Positions 8,944 through 16,053 of a DNA stretch of 64,000 bases are shown one piece after another; the first letter of the stretch is position 1, and each line of letters starts with the position of its first letter. Position numbers and translations under genes: made by a program. This DNA is from a bacterium (lineage in GTDB: Bacteria; Bacillota; Clostridia; Oscillospirales; Oscillospiraceae): contig SFVC01000007.1 of the NCBI GenBank assembly GCA_004560375.1, positions 1 to 64,000 on the forward strand, read 5' to 3'. The notes beneath the pieces were generated by a model that ran no database searches, was not told the origin of the DNA, and saw nothing but the letters and a program-made list of their open reading frames with translations.

Positions 8944-8984
8944 CCTGCCCTCTCCTCTCCCCATCTGTCTTTGTACCGTGGTCT

Positions 8985-9013
8985 ATTGTACCACACAGGC
9001 GGACGGGGCGCAA
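8985..9013 (-). promoter_or_regulatory. Promoter of the ACT-hom-lysC group
   Basis: Minus-strand TTGCGC (9013-9008), 17 bp, TACAAT (8990-8985) preceded by TGG, about 40 bp upstream of the ACT gene start. Confidence 0.6.
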
Positions 9014-9101
9014 TTCCAATTCTCCCCGCAAATTTGCCAAACCTTCTCCTCCCCCGCCGCCATTCTTCGGCACAATCATGGGATCTTCCGCCTTGGAGCG
9101 C

Positions 9102-9135
9102 AAAACGCCGCCCGCCGGGCACCCGGCGGGCGGCG
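9102..9135 (-). terminator. Terminator of the penicillin-binding protein gene
   Basis: Thirteen-bp perfect GC stem (9106-9118 with 9123-9135), 4-base loop, followed by TTTTG on the minus strand. It lies 20 bp after the stop. Confidence 0.88.
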
Positions 9136-9156
9136 CATTTGTCGTACTATAACCTG

Positions 9157-11961
9157 TTACGAATCCCCCGCCGGAACATAGGGATCCAACGGCGGAGTCT
9201 CAGGCGGCGGTTCCGGGGTGGGATCCACCGGCGGGAAGGTAGGCTCCATGGTGGCCGGCGGTTGGGTGGGATCCACATAGGGCTCGGTGGGCATCGGCGG
9301 GTCGGACGTGCCCGGCTCCGGCGACGCGCTGGGATCCACCGGCGGATCGCTCTCCAGCCCCTCCTCGGTGTGGACGTCACAGGGGCCGGCCCCCTCCGCC
9401 CACTTCTCATAGGTGCTCAGCAGGGTGCTGGTGTCCCCCACGGATACCGCGGGCACCTCCACCTCCCGCTGGAAGTTCACGTAGGCCACGGTCTTGACGC
9501 TCTCCTCCGGGCAGAAAGGCCCCGCCAGATGGTAATACCCGCTGGGGGTGCCGTCCTCCTTCAGGATGGGGCTGTCTACGCATACCTGGAAGGTCACGTG
9601 GCAGTCACAGCGCTCGGCAGGCACATCCTCCCGCAGCAGGCGGAGGGACTGCACCCGGTTGCCCCGGGGGTCGCTGGCGCAGTTGTCCCCCGCCTGTTTG
9701 CCGCAATCCTTGCAGATCGAAGTGGTGACCAGCTCACCGGGCACGGGGAAGGGCGCGTTCTCCTTCCCCTCATGCACCAGCGCCATCACCTTCTGCCACA
9801 GGTTTACTGAGGGGTTGACATAGTTGCTGTTGATCTGCTCGTTGTAGGGGTAGCCCGTCCACACCGCCGCGGTGTAATAGGAGGTGTAGCCGCAGAACCA
9901 ATAGTTGAACACATCGTTGGTGGTGCCCGTCTTGCCCGCCACGGTCTGGCCGGAGATCCGGGCCCTGCCGGCGGTGCCTATGGGGGAGGTCACCGCGTTG
10001 GACAGGTTGGCGTTGATATAGTAGGCCGTCCGCTCGCTGATGATGAGCTCCGGGGTGGTGCGGTGGTCGATGATGGTCTTGCCCGAGGCGTCCTTGATCT
10101 CCAGCACGGTGGTGGCGGGGTTAAAGGCGCCGTTCCGGGGGAAGGTGGCGAAGGCCGCCGCCATCTCAAAGGTGGTCACCCCTCGGGTCAGGCCACCCAT
10201 GGCCAGGGGGCTGCGGTCGATGTCGGAGTGGGCCTCCCCCCGGCTGTCCACGTAGTTGGACACCAGGGAGGTGATGCCGTACTTCTGCTCCAGGAAGTCA
10301 AAGGACGCCTGGGGGGTCACCATCTCCAGCACCCGCACCGCCACGGTGTTCAGCGATTCGGTCAGCCCGTCCCAGACGGTAGTCAGCCCGTCGTACTGCG
10401 GGAAGACGTTGTAGGGCCACACCTTGCCGTTGAGCAGCTGGGGGCTGTCGTCCACCACGGAGGCGGGGGTGATGAGCCCCATCTCGATGGCGGGGGAGTA
10501 GACGGACAGGGGCTTGATGGACGACCCGGGCTGCCGCAGCGAGTGGACGGCGGGGTTCAGCCCCAGATCCACCTCCTTCTCCATGGTGTTGCCGATGGCC
10601 ACCACGTAGCCGGTGGAGTTGTCCACCACCGTGATGGCGGACATGAGCCGCTGGCCGCTGCGCCGGGACACCTGATCCAGGTTGGCCCGGTCGTTGTAAA
10701 CCGTGTCCACCGCCGCCTGAACCTCCGGATCGTAGGGCACGTAGATGGACAGACCGCCGCTGAACACCAGGTGGTTGGCCGCTTCCTCGTTGATGTGCTG
10801 CTCCTCCATCAGCGCCTCCACCGCATCGTCGATGACCGCCTCCACATACCAGGAATAGCGGGGGGTGGCCTTGGATTTGGTCTCCGGCTCGTCCGGGTTG
10901 TCCGTCCCGGTCTGGGCGTCCCGGGTGAACACCAGGGGCTGGGCGATGGCCGCGTCCCGCTCCGCCGTGGTAATATACGCCTTGTTGTCCCGGGCCTCGT
11001 CCGGCTTGGCCATCTCCCTCAGGATCATCTCCTGTCGGGCCTTATTATACTCCCGGTTGGTCCACACCTCGCCGTCGTCAAAAGTGTGCCCGCCGCAGGT
11101 CTCGCACGTGCCGGGTTTCTCGTTCAGATAGTAGTCCCCGCAGGATTTGCAGGTGTACCGCACCACGTCCACCACGCCGTAGGGGGCGTAGAGGGACGGG
11201 TTGTTGGTGATCCCCGCCAGGCTGGCGCACTCAGCCAGGTTCAGATCCCACACGTCCTTGCCGAAATAGTACCGGGCCGCCGCCTGCACGCCGTAGCAGC
11301 GATTGCCCATGTAAATCCGATTGAAATAGACAGTGAGGATATCCTCCTTGCTGTAGTTGTCCTCCAGATCCAGGGCGGTGAAGATCTCCGTGATCTTCCG
11401 GGTGACGGTGACGTCGTCGTACTTGGTCAGGTTCTTGATCAACTGCTGGGTGATGGTGGAGCCGCCCTGGATATTGCCGCCGGTGAACATCCGCAGCACG
11501 CCGTTGGCGGTGCGCTTCCAGTCCACGCCGTGGTGCTGGTAGAACCGCTTGTCCTCAATGGCCACAAAGGCGTTGATCAGATCCTCCGGGATGTCCTTGT
11601 ATTCGACGATCACCCGGTTCTCCTTGCCCACCAGGGTCTGAAGCTCCCGCCACTGGCCGGTGGTCTTGTCCTCATAATAGATGATGGAGTTTTCGTTCAG
11701 GGTGTAGGCGGACAGGTCGATATGGGCGTTGGGCATCACCACCGTCTTGACATAGACGGCGGCGTAGCAAAGCAGCAGCGATCCGGTGATGAGGCCGATC
11801 AGCAGCAGCGTGCCGATCACCTGGAGCACCCGGATCAGGATGGTCACGCCCAGTGGCCGACGGCGCTTGCGGGCCACTTTGCTGATGGGGCGCGTCTCCT
11901 CGCCGCGATCCCGGGACGGTTCCCGGCGCGGCGCGCCCTGCGTTCTGTTTGTCTCCGGCAT
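9157..11961 (-). CDS. Class A penicillin-binding protein with inserted zinc ribbon
   Basis: Bifunctional peptidoglycan glycosyltransferase/transpeptidase anchored in the membrane, 934 residues. A basic cytosolic tail is followed by one membrane helix (about residues 35-65). The GT51 domain has EDKRFYQHHGVDW, GGSTITQQLIKNL (near 165) and YFNRIYMGNRCYGVQAAARY. The transpeptidase has GSSIKPL (active Ser near 478) and KTGTTND (near 676). Between the last GT51 motif and the transpeptidase sits a CKSC-x12-CETC zinc ribbon (about residues 269-288). A second cysteine-rich segment (CKDC and CDC) follows the transpeptidase, then a Pro/Asp/Thr-rich tail. The start at 11961 has GGAGGG 9 nt upstream. Single gene with a good promoter. 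Confidence 0.95.
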   Translation of the reverse strand: MPETNRTQGAPRREPSRDRGEETRPISKVARKRRRPLGVTILIRVLQVIGTLLLIGLITGSLLLCYAAVYVKTVVMPNAHIDLSAYTLNENSIIYYEDKTTGQWRELQTLVGKENRVIVEYKDIPEDLINAFVAIEDKRFYQHHGVDWKRTANGVLRMFTGGNIQGGSTITQQLIKNLTKYDDVTVTRKITEIFTALDLEDNYSKEDILTVYFNRIYMGNRCYGVQAAARYYFGKDVWDLNLAECASLAGITNNPSLYAPYGVVDVVRYTCKSCGDYYLNEKPGTCETCGGHTFDDGEVWTNREYNKARQEMILREMAKPDEARDNKAYITTAERDAAIAQPLVFTRDAQTGTDNPDEPETKSKATPRYSWYVEAVIDDAVEALMEEQHINEEAANHLVFSGGLSIYVPYDPEVQAAVDTVYNDRANLDQVSRRSGQRLMSAITVVDNSTGYVVAIGNTMEKEVDLGLNPAVHSLRQPGSSIKPLSVYSPAIEMGLITPASVVDDSPQLLNGKVWPYNVFPQYDGLTTVWDGLTESLNTVAVRVLEMVTPQASFDFLEQKYGITSLVSNYVDSRGEAHSDIDRSPLAMGGLTRGVTTFEMAAAFATFPRNGAFNPATTVLEIKDASGKTIIDHRTTPELIISERTAYYINANLSNAVTSPIGTAGRARISGQTVAGKTGTTNDVFNYWFCGYTSYYTAAVWTGYPYNEQINSNYVNPSVNLWQKVMALVHEGKENAPFPVPGELVTTSICKDCGKQAGDNCASDPRGNRVQSLRLLREDVPAERCDCHVTFQVCVDSPILKEDGTPSGYYHLAGPFCPEESVKTVAYVNFQREVEVPAVSVGDTSTLLSTYEKWAEGAGPCDVHTEEGLESDPPVDPSASPEPGTSDPPMPTEPYVDPTQPPATMEPTFPPVDPTPEPPPETPPLDPYVPAGDS

Positions 11962-12052
11962 GATTGAGATCCCTCCGATGTAGTCAAGCCGCCCGCAGGC
12001 GGTCCGGATTCCTCTCTCTCCCGCCGCGGCCGGCGGCCCGGCGGATTTGAGT

Positions 12053-12081
12053 ATTATACCATAGTTCATCCAATTTGTCCA
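12053..12081 (-). promoter_or_regulatory. Promoter of the penicillin-binding protein gene
   Basis: Minus-strand TGGACA (12081-12076), 17 bp, TATAAT (12058-12053) with TGG in front. The leader of about 85 bases contains a GC-rich hairpin. Confidence 0.8.
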
Positions 12082-12138
12082 CCCTGCCCGTAACCACCTG
12101 ATTCGACAGGATTTTCCCGGGATTTTTTTGCATACCCC

Positions 12139-12167
12139 TTGCTTTTTTTCGCCGCACCCGTTACAAT
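12139..12167 (+). promoter_or_regulatory. Promoter of the DUF1292 gene
   Basis: TTGCTT (12139-12144), 17 bp, TACAAT (12162-12167), followed by AAAGGAGGACGG and the ATG at 12213. Confidence 0.7.
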
Positions 12168-12212
12168 AGGGCACGGAAGCAATCCGCGCCCATCAAAGGA
12201 GGACGGCAAACT

Positions 12213-12497
12213 ATGAGCGAGGAATACGGCCCCGATTTCGTCTCGGTCACCGACGACGAGGGCAATGAATTTGAACTGGAGCATCTGGGCACCCTGGAAT
12301 ACAAGGACGGCGAGTACATGGCCTTCGTGCCCGCCGACATGGACGAGGACGACGAGGACTTCGGCCTGATTCTGCTTCGGGTCATCGAGCAGGACGGCGA
12401 GCAGCTGCTGGCCGACATCGACGACGAGCAGGAACTCAACGAGGTTTATGAAAAATTTATGGAGGAACTGTTCGCCGACGAGGACGAGGAGGCGTAA
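12213..12497 (+). CDS. DUF1292 domain-containing protein (YrzB-like)
   Basis: A 94-residue, very acidic cytosolic protein. It shows the DUF1292 pattern: a beta-rich core beginning DFVSVTDDEGNEFELEHLGT, then YMAFVPADM, then LLRVIEQDGEQLL and an acidic tail. In many Firmicutes this small protein is encoded near yrrK/yrrL; here those genes are absent. Biochemical function unknown. It has a near-consensus ribosome site (AAAGGAGGA) and its own promoter. It lies divergently from the penicillin-binding protein gene. Confidence 0.85.
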   Translation: MSEEYGPDFVSVTDDEGNEFELEHLGTLEYKDGEYMAFVPADMDEDDEDFGLILLRVIEQDGEQLLADIDDEQELNEVYEKFMEELFADEDEEA

Positions 12498-12515
12498 GGT
12501 TTCGTTCACTGCTCA

Positions 12516-12571
12516 CGACGGCTCGGACGCACCGCACCTACGCCTCGCCTGTTCGCGACGGCTCGGACGCA
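12516..12571 (+). repeat. Direct repeat CGACGGCTCGGACGCA (2 copies)
   Basis: The 16-base unit occurs at 12516-12531 and 12556-12571, 40 bp apart, directly after the DUF1292 stop. Flanking bases are also similar. Confidence 0.7.
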
Positions 12572-12629
12572 TTTCCCCTGCCGGGTTCTAACTACGTGTC
12601 CGCCCTTTTAAAACCCACATTTTTTAAAC

Positions 12630-12817
12630 GGGACGCCCCCTCGCGCCGTGGCTCGCAGGCCTCCCGGCCCTCTCCGGAGGTGTCTGGACGTTGGAAGCGG
12701 TAAAGCGGCGCGGAGGCGACCCACCTGCATTGCTGTGCAGGTTTTTAACGGGGCGGCACGGCCATGGCGGGGGTTCGACCTCATCAGGCGGGAGGGCCTC
12801 GGTCCTCCCGCCTTTTT
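12630..12817 (+). ncRNA. Candidate structured RNA with terminator
   Basis: No gene in 12498-12934. A closing helix can pair 12636-12652 (CCCCC and GCCGTGGC) with 12761-12773 (GCCATGGC and GGGGG). Inside are a hairpin at 12658-12680 and a second at 12723-12742 followed by TTTTT. The element ends in a strong intrinsic terminator (GGCGGGAGG/CCTCCCGCC, 12787-12813, then TTTTT). The long hairpin with internal bubbles is compatible with a 6S-like RNA, but I find no diagnostic motif of 6S, SRP RNA, RNase P or tmRNA. It could also be just the trailer of the DUF1292 transcript. Confidence 0.35.
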
Positions 12818-12846
12818 CAGATATTTTTCAGAGATCGATTTTTTTC

Positions 12847-12875
12847 TTGCAACCTCCGTCCCGCCATGCTATAAT
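12847..12875 (+). promoter_or_regulatory. Promoter of the foldase gene
   Basis: TTGCAA (12847-12852), 17 bp, TATAAT (12870-12875) with TGC in front, about 60 bp upstream of the start at 12935. Confidence 0.85.
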
Positions 12876-12934
12876 ATTTGCATTGTGCACATCGTTGATG
12901 TGCCTTATGATTGACTGAGAGGATTGATCCTACT

Positions 12935-14500
12935 ATGAGCGCATCTCGAGAGAAAAAGCAGCGGCAAAGTGCCGGCCCCTCTGAAAAGGCCCTTCAGGCC
13001 CAGCAGCAACAGGCCGCCCGCAAGCGCAAGACCATCGTCTACACCGTGGTGGGCGTGGTGATTGCGGGCCTGGTGGCCGCGCTGCTGATCTGGAACTCCG
13101 GCTTCTTCCAGGCCCGGGCCACCGCCGCCACCGTGGGGGATACCACCCTGTCCGCCGCGGAGCTGAGCTATTACTATTATAACGCCCGCCAGCCCTATGC
13201 CATGTATGGCTCCTATATGGGCTTTGACACCTCCAAGCCCGACGACGAGCAGACCTATACGGGGGATGAGAACAAGACCTTCCGCGACTTCTTCCTGGAG
13301 ACCGCCCTCTCCTCCGCCCAGCGGGACATGGCCCTGGCGGCGGAGGCCCTGAAGAGCGGCCATACCGAGGCCGAGATCAAGGAGGACGTGGACGCCCAGA
13401 TCAGCTCCTTCAAGGCCCAGGGCGCCTCCTACGGCTATGGCTATTCCGCCTTCCTCAAGGCCAACTTCGGCCCCTATATGAACGCGGGGGTCTTCAAGCA
13501 GATCGTCACCCGGTCTCTGCTGGCCCAGATCGTCCAGAACGAAAAGAGCGAGGCCCTGTCCAACGGCTACACCACAGAGGATCTGGAGGCCTACTACGGC
13601 GAGGACGACCACGCCGACACCTACGACACCTTCGAGTATTCCTACCTCTACTTCACCCCCAAGACGGTGGAGACCAAGGACGAGGACGGCAACGACATTG
13701 ACGAGGAGAAGGTCAACGCCGAGAAGGAGCTGGCCCTGGCCGAGGCCAAGACCAAGGCGGACGAGGCCCTGAAGGCCCTCAAGGACGGCGGCAAGCTGGC
13801 CGACGTGGCCAAGAAGTACGAGCTGGCGGAGTCCAACATCGCCGACCACACCACCACCGTGGGCACCGGCGCCATCCCCTCCGCCATCAAGGAGGAGCTG
13901 CTGAAGCTGAAGGACGGCGAGTTCAAGCTGGTGGAAAACGGCGAGAGCGGCTACTACGTCATCACCTTCCACGGTCGGGAGCGGGCGGAAGATCCCACCC
14001 AGGACGTGCGGCACATCCTGGCCCTGGCCGAGCACACCACCGATGACGACGGCAAGCTGGTGGCCCCCACCGACGAGGCCTGGGCCGCCGCCAAGGAGAA
14101 GATCGACGCCATCGTGGCCGAGTATGAGAGCGGCGACAAGAGCGAGGACTCCTTCGCCAAGCTGGCCAACGAGAAGTCTGACGACGGCGACGGCACCACC
14201 GGCGGCCTGTACACCAAGATCGACCCCACCAGCAGGTATGTGCCTGAGTTCCTGGACTGGATCTTTGAGGACGGCCGCAAGCCCGGCGACACCGGCGTGG
14301 TGCAGCACTCCGCCGAGGAGGGCGCTACCAGCGGCTACTACGGCTACCACTTCATGTACCTGGTGGGCGACAACGAGGCCAAGTGGGCGCGGGACGTGCG
14401 AAGCGCCCTGACCGAGCAGGATCTGAACGCCTGGATGGAGGAGCTGGACAAGGGCTTTGAGCCCTCCCTGGCCGCCGGCGCCAACAATCTGGGCCGCTGA
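12935..14500 (+). CDS. Membrane-anchored peptidyl-prolyl isomerase/foldase (SurA/PrsA-like)
   Basis: 521 residues. A basic Gln/Lys-rich cytosolic tail is followed by one membrane helix (about residues 35-55, VYTVVGVVIAGLVAALLIWN), then a long extracytoplasmic part. It has a SurA-N-like helical region and two parvulin-like segments. The first is around residues 235-350 (SYLYFTPKTV ... GESGYYVITFHGRE). The second is around 355-490 (TQDVRHILALAEHT ... YYGYHFMYLVGD). It would help fold exported proteins at the membrane. No lipobox is seen, so it is anchored by the helix rather than by lipid. The ATG at 12935 has GAGAGG upstream; the TTG frame start at 12911 overlaps that site. Single gene closed by a strong terminator. 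Confidence 0.82.
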   Translation: MSASREKKQRQSAGPSEKALQAQQQQAARKRKTIVYTVVGVVIAGLVAALLIWNSGFFQARATAATVGDTTLSAAELSYYYYNARQPYAMYGSYMGFDTSKPDDEQTYTGDENKTFRDFFLETALSSAQRDMALAAEALKSGHTEAEIKEDVDAQISSFKAQGASYGYGYSAFLKANFGPYMNAGVFKQIVTRSLLAQIVQNEKSEALSNGYTTEDLEAYYGEDDHADTYDTFEYSYLYFTPKTVETKDEDGNDIDEEKVNAEKELALAEAKTKADEALKALKDGGKLADVAKKYELAESNIADHTTTVGTGAIPSAIKEELLKLKDGEFKLVENGESGYYVITFHGRERAEDPTQDVRHILALAEHTTDDDGKLVAPTDEAWAAAKEKIDAIVAEYESGDKSEDSFAKLANEKSDDGDGTTGGLYTKIDPTSRYVPEFLDWIFEDGRKPGDTGVVQHSAEEGATSGYYGYHFMYLVGDNEAKWARDVRSALTEQDLNAWMEELDKGFEPSLAAGANNLGR

Positions 14501-14515
14501 TTGAATCAAAAAACG

Positions 14516-14551
14516 CGAGGGCCGGACAGCTTGTCTGGCCCTCGTTCTCTT
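14516..14551 (+). terminator. Terminator of the foldase gene
   Basis: Thirteen-bp stem (14516-14528 with 14532-14544), loop GCT, tail TTCTCTT. Confidence 0.85.
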
Positions 14552-14566
14552 AGGAGCGTGATCTGC

Positions 14567-15295
14567 ATGGACGAACAGTTTATCCGCACCTGGATGCTGC
14601 TGGGCGGCGACGCTATGGAGCGGCTGCAAGCCGCCCATGTGGCGGTGTTCGGTCTGGGGGGCGTGGGGAGCTGGTGCGCCGAGGCCCTGTGCCGCTCCGG
14701 CGTGGGCGAGCTGACCCTGGTGGATCAGGACACCGTCGGTCTCAGCAACCTGAACCGGCAGGCCGCCGCCCTCCACTCCACCGTGGGTATGGACAAAACC
14801 CGGGCCACCGCCCAACGGCTGGCCGATATTGCCCCGGGCTGCGTCCTTCACCCCATCGCCGCCCGGTATGAGGCAGCCCATCGGGAGGACTTTTTCCAGA
14901 CCCGATACGACTACCTGGTGGATGCCATCGACCTGGTGAGCTGCAAGCTGGATCTCATCGAGACTGCCCATGCCCGAGGTATCCCCTCCATCTCCGCCCT
15001 GGGCACCGGCAACAAGCGGGACGCTCAGCTCCTTCGCATCGCCGATCTCTCCCAGACCGAGGGCTGCCCCCTGGCCCGGGTGGTGCGGAAGGAGCTGCGG
15101 AAACGGGGCATCCCCCACCACAAGGTGGTCTTTTCCCCGGAACTGCCCTTCTCCGCCCAAGAAGGCGCCGAGGCCCCGCCCCCGGGCCGGCGCTCTGTCC
15201 CCGCCAGCGCCATGTGGGTGCCGGCGGCGGCAGGGCTGCTGCTGGCCCAGGCGGTCATTCTGGATCTTGCTACTTTTTCTCGAGAGGAAAAGTAA
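14567..15295 (+). CDS. tcdA: tRNA threonylcarbamoyladenosine dehydratase (ThiF/HesA fold)
   Basis: A 242-residue E1-like enzyme that would use ATP to cyclise t6A37 of tRNA to ct6A. The nucleotide-binding motif GLGGVGSWCAEAL is near residue 25. LVDQDTVGLSNLNRQ follows (adenylation Asp and Arg finger). Further on are VDAIDLVSCK, SALGTGNK and the conserved SVPASAMWVPAAAG near the C-terminus. Length and order fit TcdA rather than MoeB or ThiF. The start at 14567 has TAGGAG upstream. The last eight residues (ATFSREEK) and the stop codon are encoded by the family A repeat that begins at 15272, so the C-terminus may have been remodelled by that element. Confidence 0.9.
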   Translation: MDEQFIRTWMLLGGDAMERLQAAHVAVFGLGGVGSWCAEALCRSGVGELTLVDQDTVGLSNLNRQAAALHSTVGMDKTRATAQRLADIAPGCVLHPIAARYEAAHREDFFQTRYDYLVDAIDLVSCKLDLIETAHARGIPSISALGTGNKRDAQLLRIADLSQTEGCPLARVVRKELRKRGIPHHKVVFSPELPFSAQEGAEAPPPGRRSVPASAMWVPAAAGLLLAQAVILDLATFSREEK

Positions 15296-15328
15296 CCAAA
15301 AGGGTCTTAGACCCGCGAGCTTGAAGCC
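15272..15328 (+). repeat. Intergenic hairpin repeat, family A, copy 2
   Basis: ACTTTTTCTC/GAGGAAAAGT hairpin followed by a 31-base segment, starting AAAAGGGTCTTAGACC and ending CTTGAAGCC, identical to copy 1. It provides the last codons and the TAA of tcdA. Confidence 0.8.
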
Positions 15329-15376
15329 GTTACCAGCGTATCTAAACACTGTAACCTTCTGCGTCGGCAACGAACG

Positions 15377-15943
15377 TCAGGCAGTCATAGGAGGCGCGGG
15401 GCGAATCTTTTCCCAGGCTTTCCTGACCACCCACGCCCCCAGCAGGCCGCACAGGGATCCTACAACCGCCCCCGCCAGTACGTCGCTGGGGAAGTGCACC
15501 CCCACGTACAGCCTGGACAGGCCCATCACCACCGCCATACCTATGGCCGTGATCTTCATCCACCTCTTCGGTGCAGACCTGCACACCGCCAGGGCGAAGG
15601 CGAAGGCGGCGTTAGTGTGTCCTGACGGGAAAGAGTTGGGGTCGTGCTCCGGCACCAGGTTGACAAAGTTCTCGATCACCAGCCAGGGCCGGGCCCGGGC
15701 CACCAGGGGCTTGATGGTGAAGTTCACCACCACCAGCCCGATCAGCATGGCGCACAGCGCGGAGAACCCCGCCTTCCGCGTCTGCTTGAACAGCAGCAGC
15801 ACCAGGCCCAGCACGATAAACAGCATCCCGGTGTTGCCCAGTTGGGTATACAGCTTCATAAACGGATCCAGCAGGGCGCAGCGCACATTCTGGGCGATCC
15901 ACACCAGCACCCGCTCGTCCATCTGTTGGATGAATTCCGGCAT
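15377..15943 (-). CDS. PAP2 family phosphatase (membrane)
   Basis: A 188-residue integral membrane phosphatase of the type 2 phosphatidic acid phosphatase superfamily, with about five hydrophobic segments. All three catalytic motifs are present: KPLVARARP (K-x6-RP), PSGH, and SRLYVGVHFPSD. It would dephosphorylate a lipid phosphate such as undecaprenyl pyrophosphate or phosphatidylglycerophosphate on the outer membrane face. The start at 15943 has GGGAGGG upstream; the longer frame to 16051 lacks a ribosome site. It is divergent from the glycosyltransferase genes, which fits a role in polyprenyl-phosphate recycling, but the substrate is not shown by sequence. Confidence 0.88.
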   Translation of the reverse strand: MPEFIQQMDERVLVWIAQNVRCALLDPFMKLYTQLGNTGMLFIVLGLVLLLFKQTRKAGFSALCAMLIGLVVVNFTIKPLVARARPWLVIENFVNLVPEHDPNSFPSGHTNAAFAFALAVCRSAPKRWMKITAIGMAVVMGLSRLYVGVHFPSDVLAGAVVGSLCGLLGAWVVRKAWEKIRPAPPMTA

Positions 15944-15960
15944 CCTTGTCCCTCCCCGCC

Positions 15961-15989
15961 TTGACCCGAGGGCCAAAGCTATGTATAAT
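15961..15989 (+). promoter_or_regulatory. Promoter of the glycosyltransferase-CsaB operon
   Basis: TTGACC (15961-15966), 17 bp, TATAAT (15984-15989), about 65 bp before the start at 16054. Confidence 0.8.
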
Positions 15990-16053
15990 GAATGCGTCCA
16001 CTTTAATATTAACCCATGGCCTGCCCCATGGCAAGCCCTTTTGGAGGTCAAAT

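Noticed and set aside
12630..12817. tmRNA or SRP RNA
   Set aside because: A GGGGGTTCGACC stretch resembles a T loop but cannot form the tRNA-like end, and the SRP GGAAGCAG-type loop is missing.
12935..14500. Lipoprotein nature of the foldase (PrsA type)
   Set aside because: No cysteine-containing lipobox follows the hydrophobic segment. The N-terminus is a membrane helix after a basic tail.
12905..15370. 821-codon open frame on the minus strand
   Set aside because: Antisense to the foldase and tcdA genes, with no recognisable domain and a GC-driven composition.
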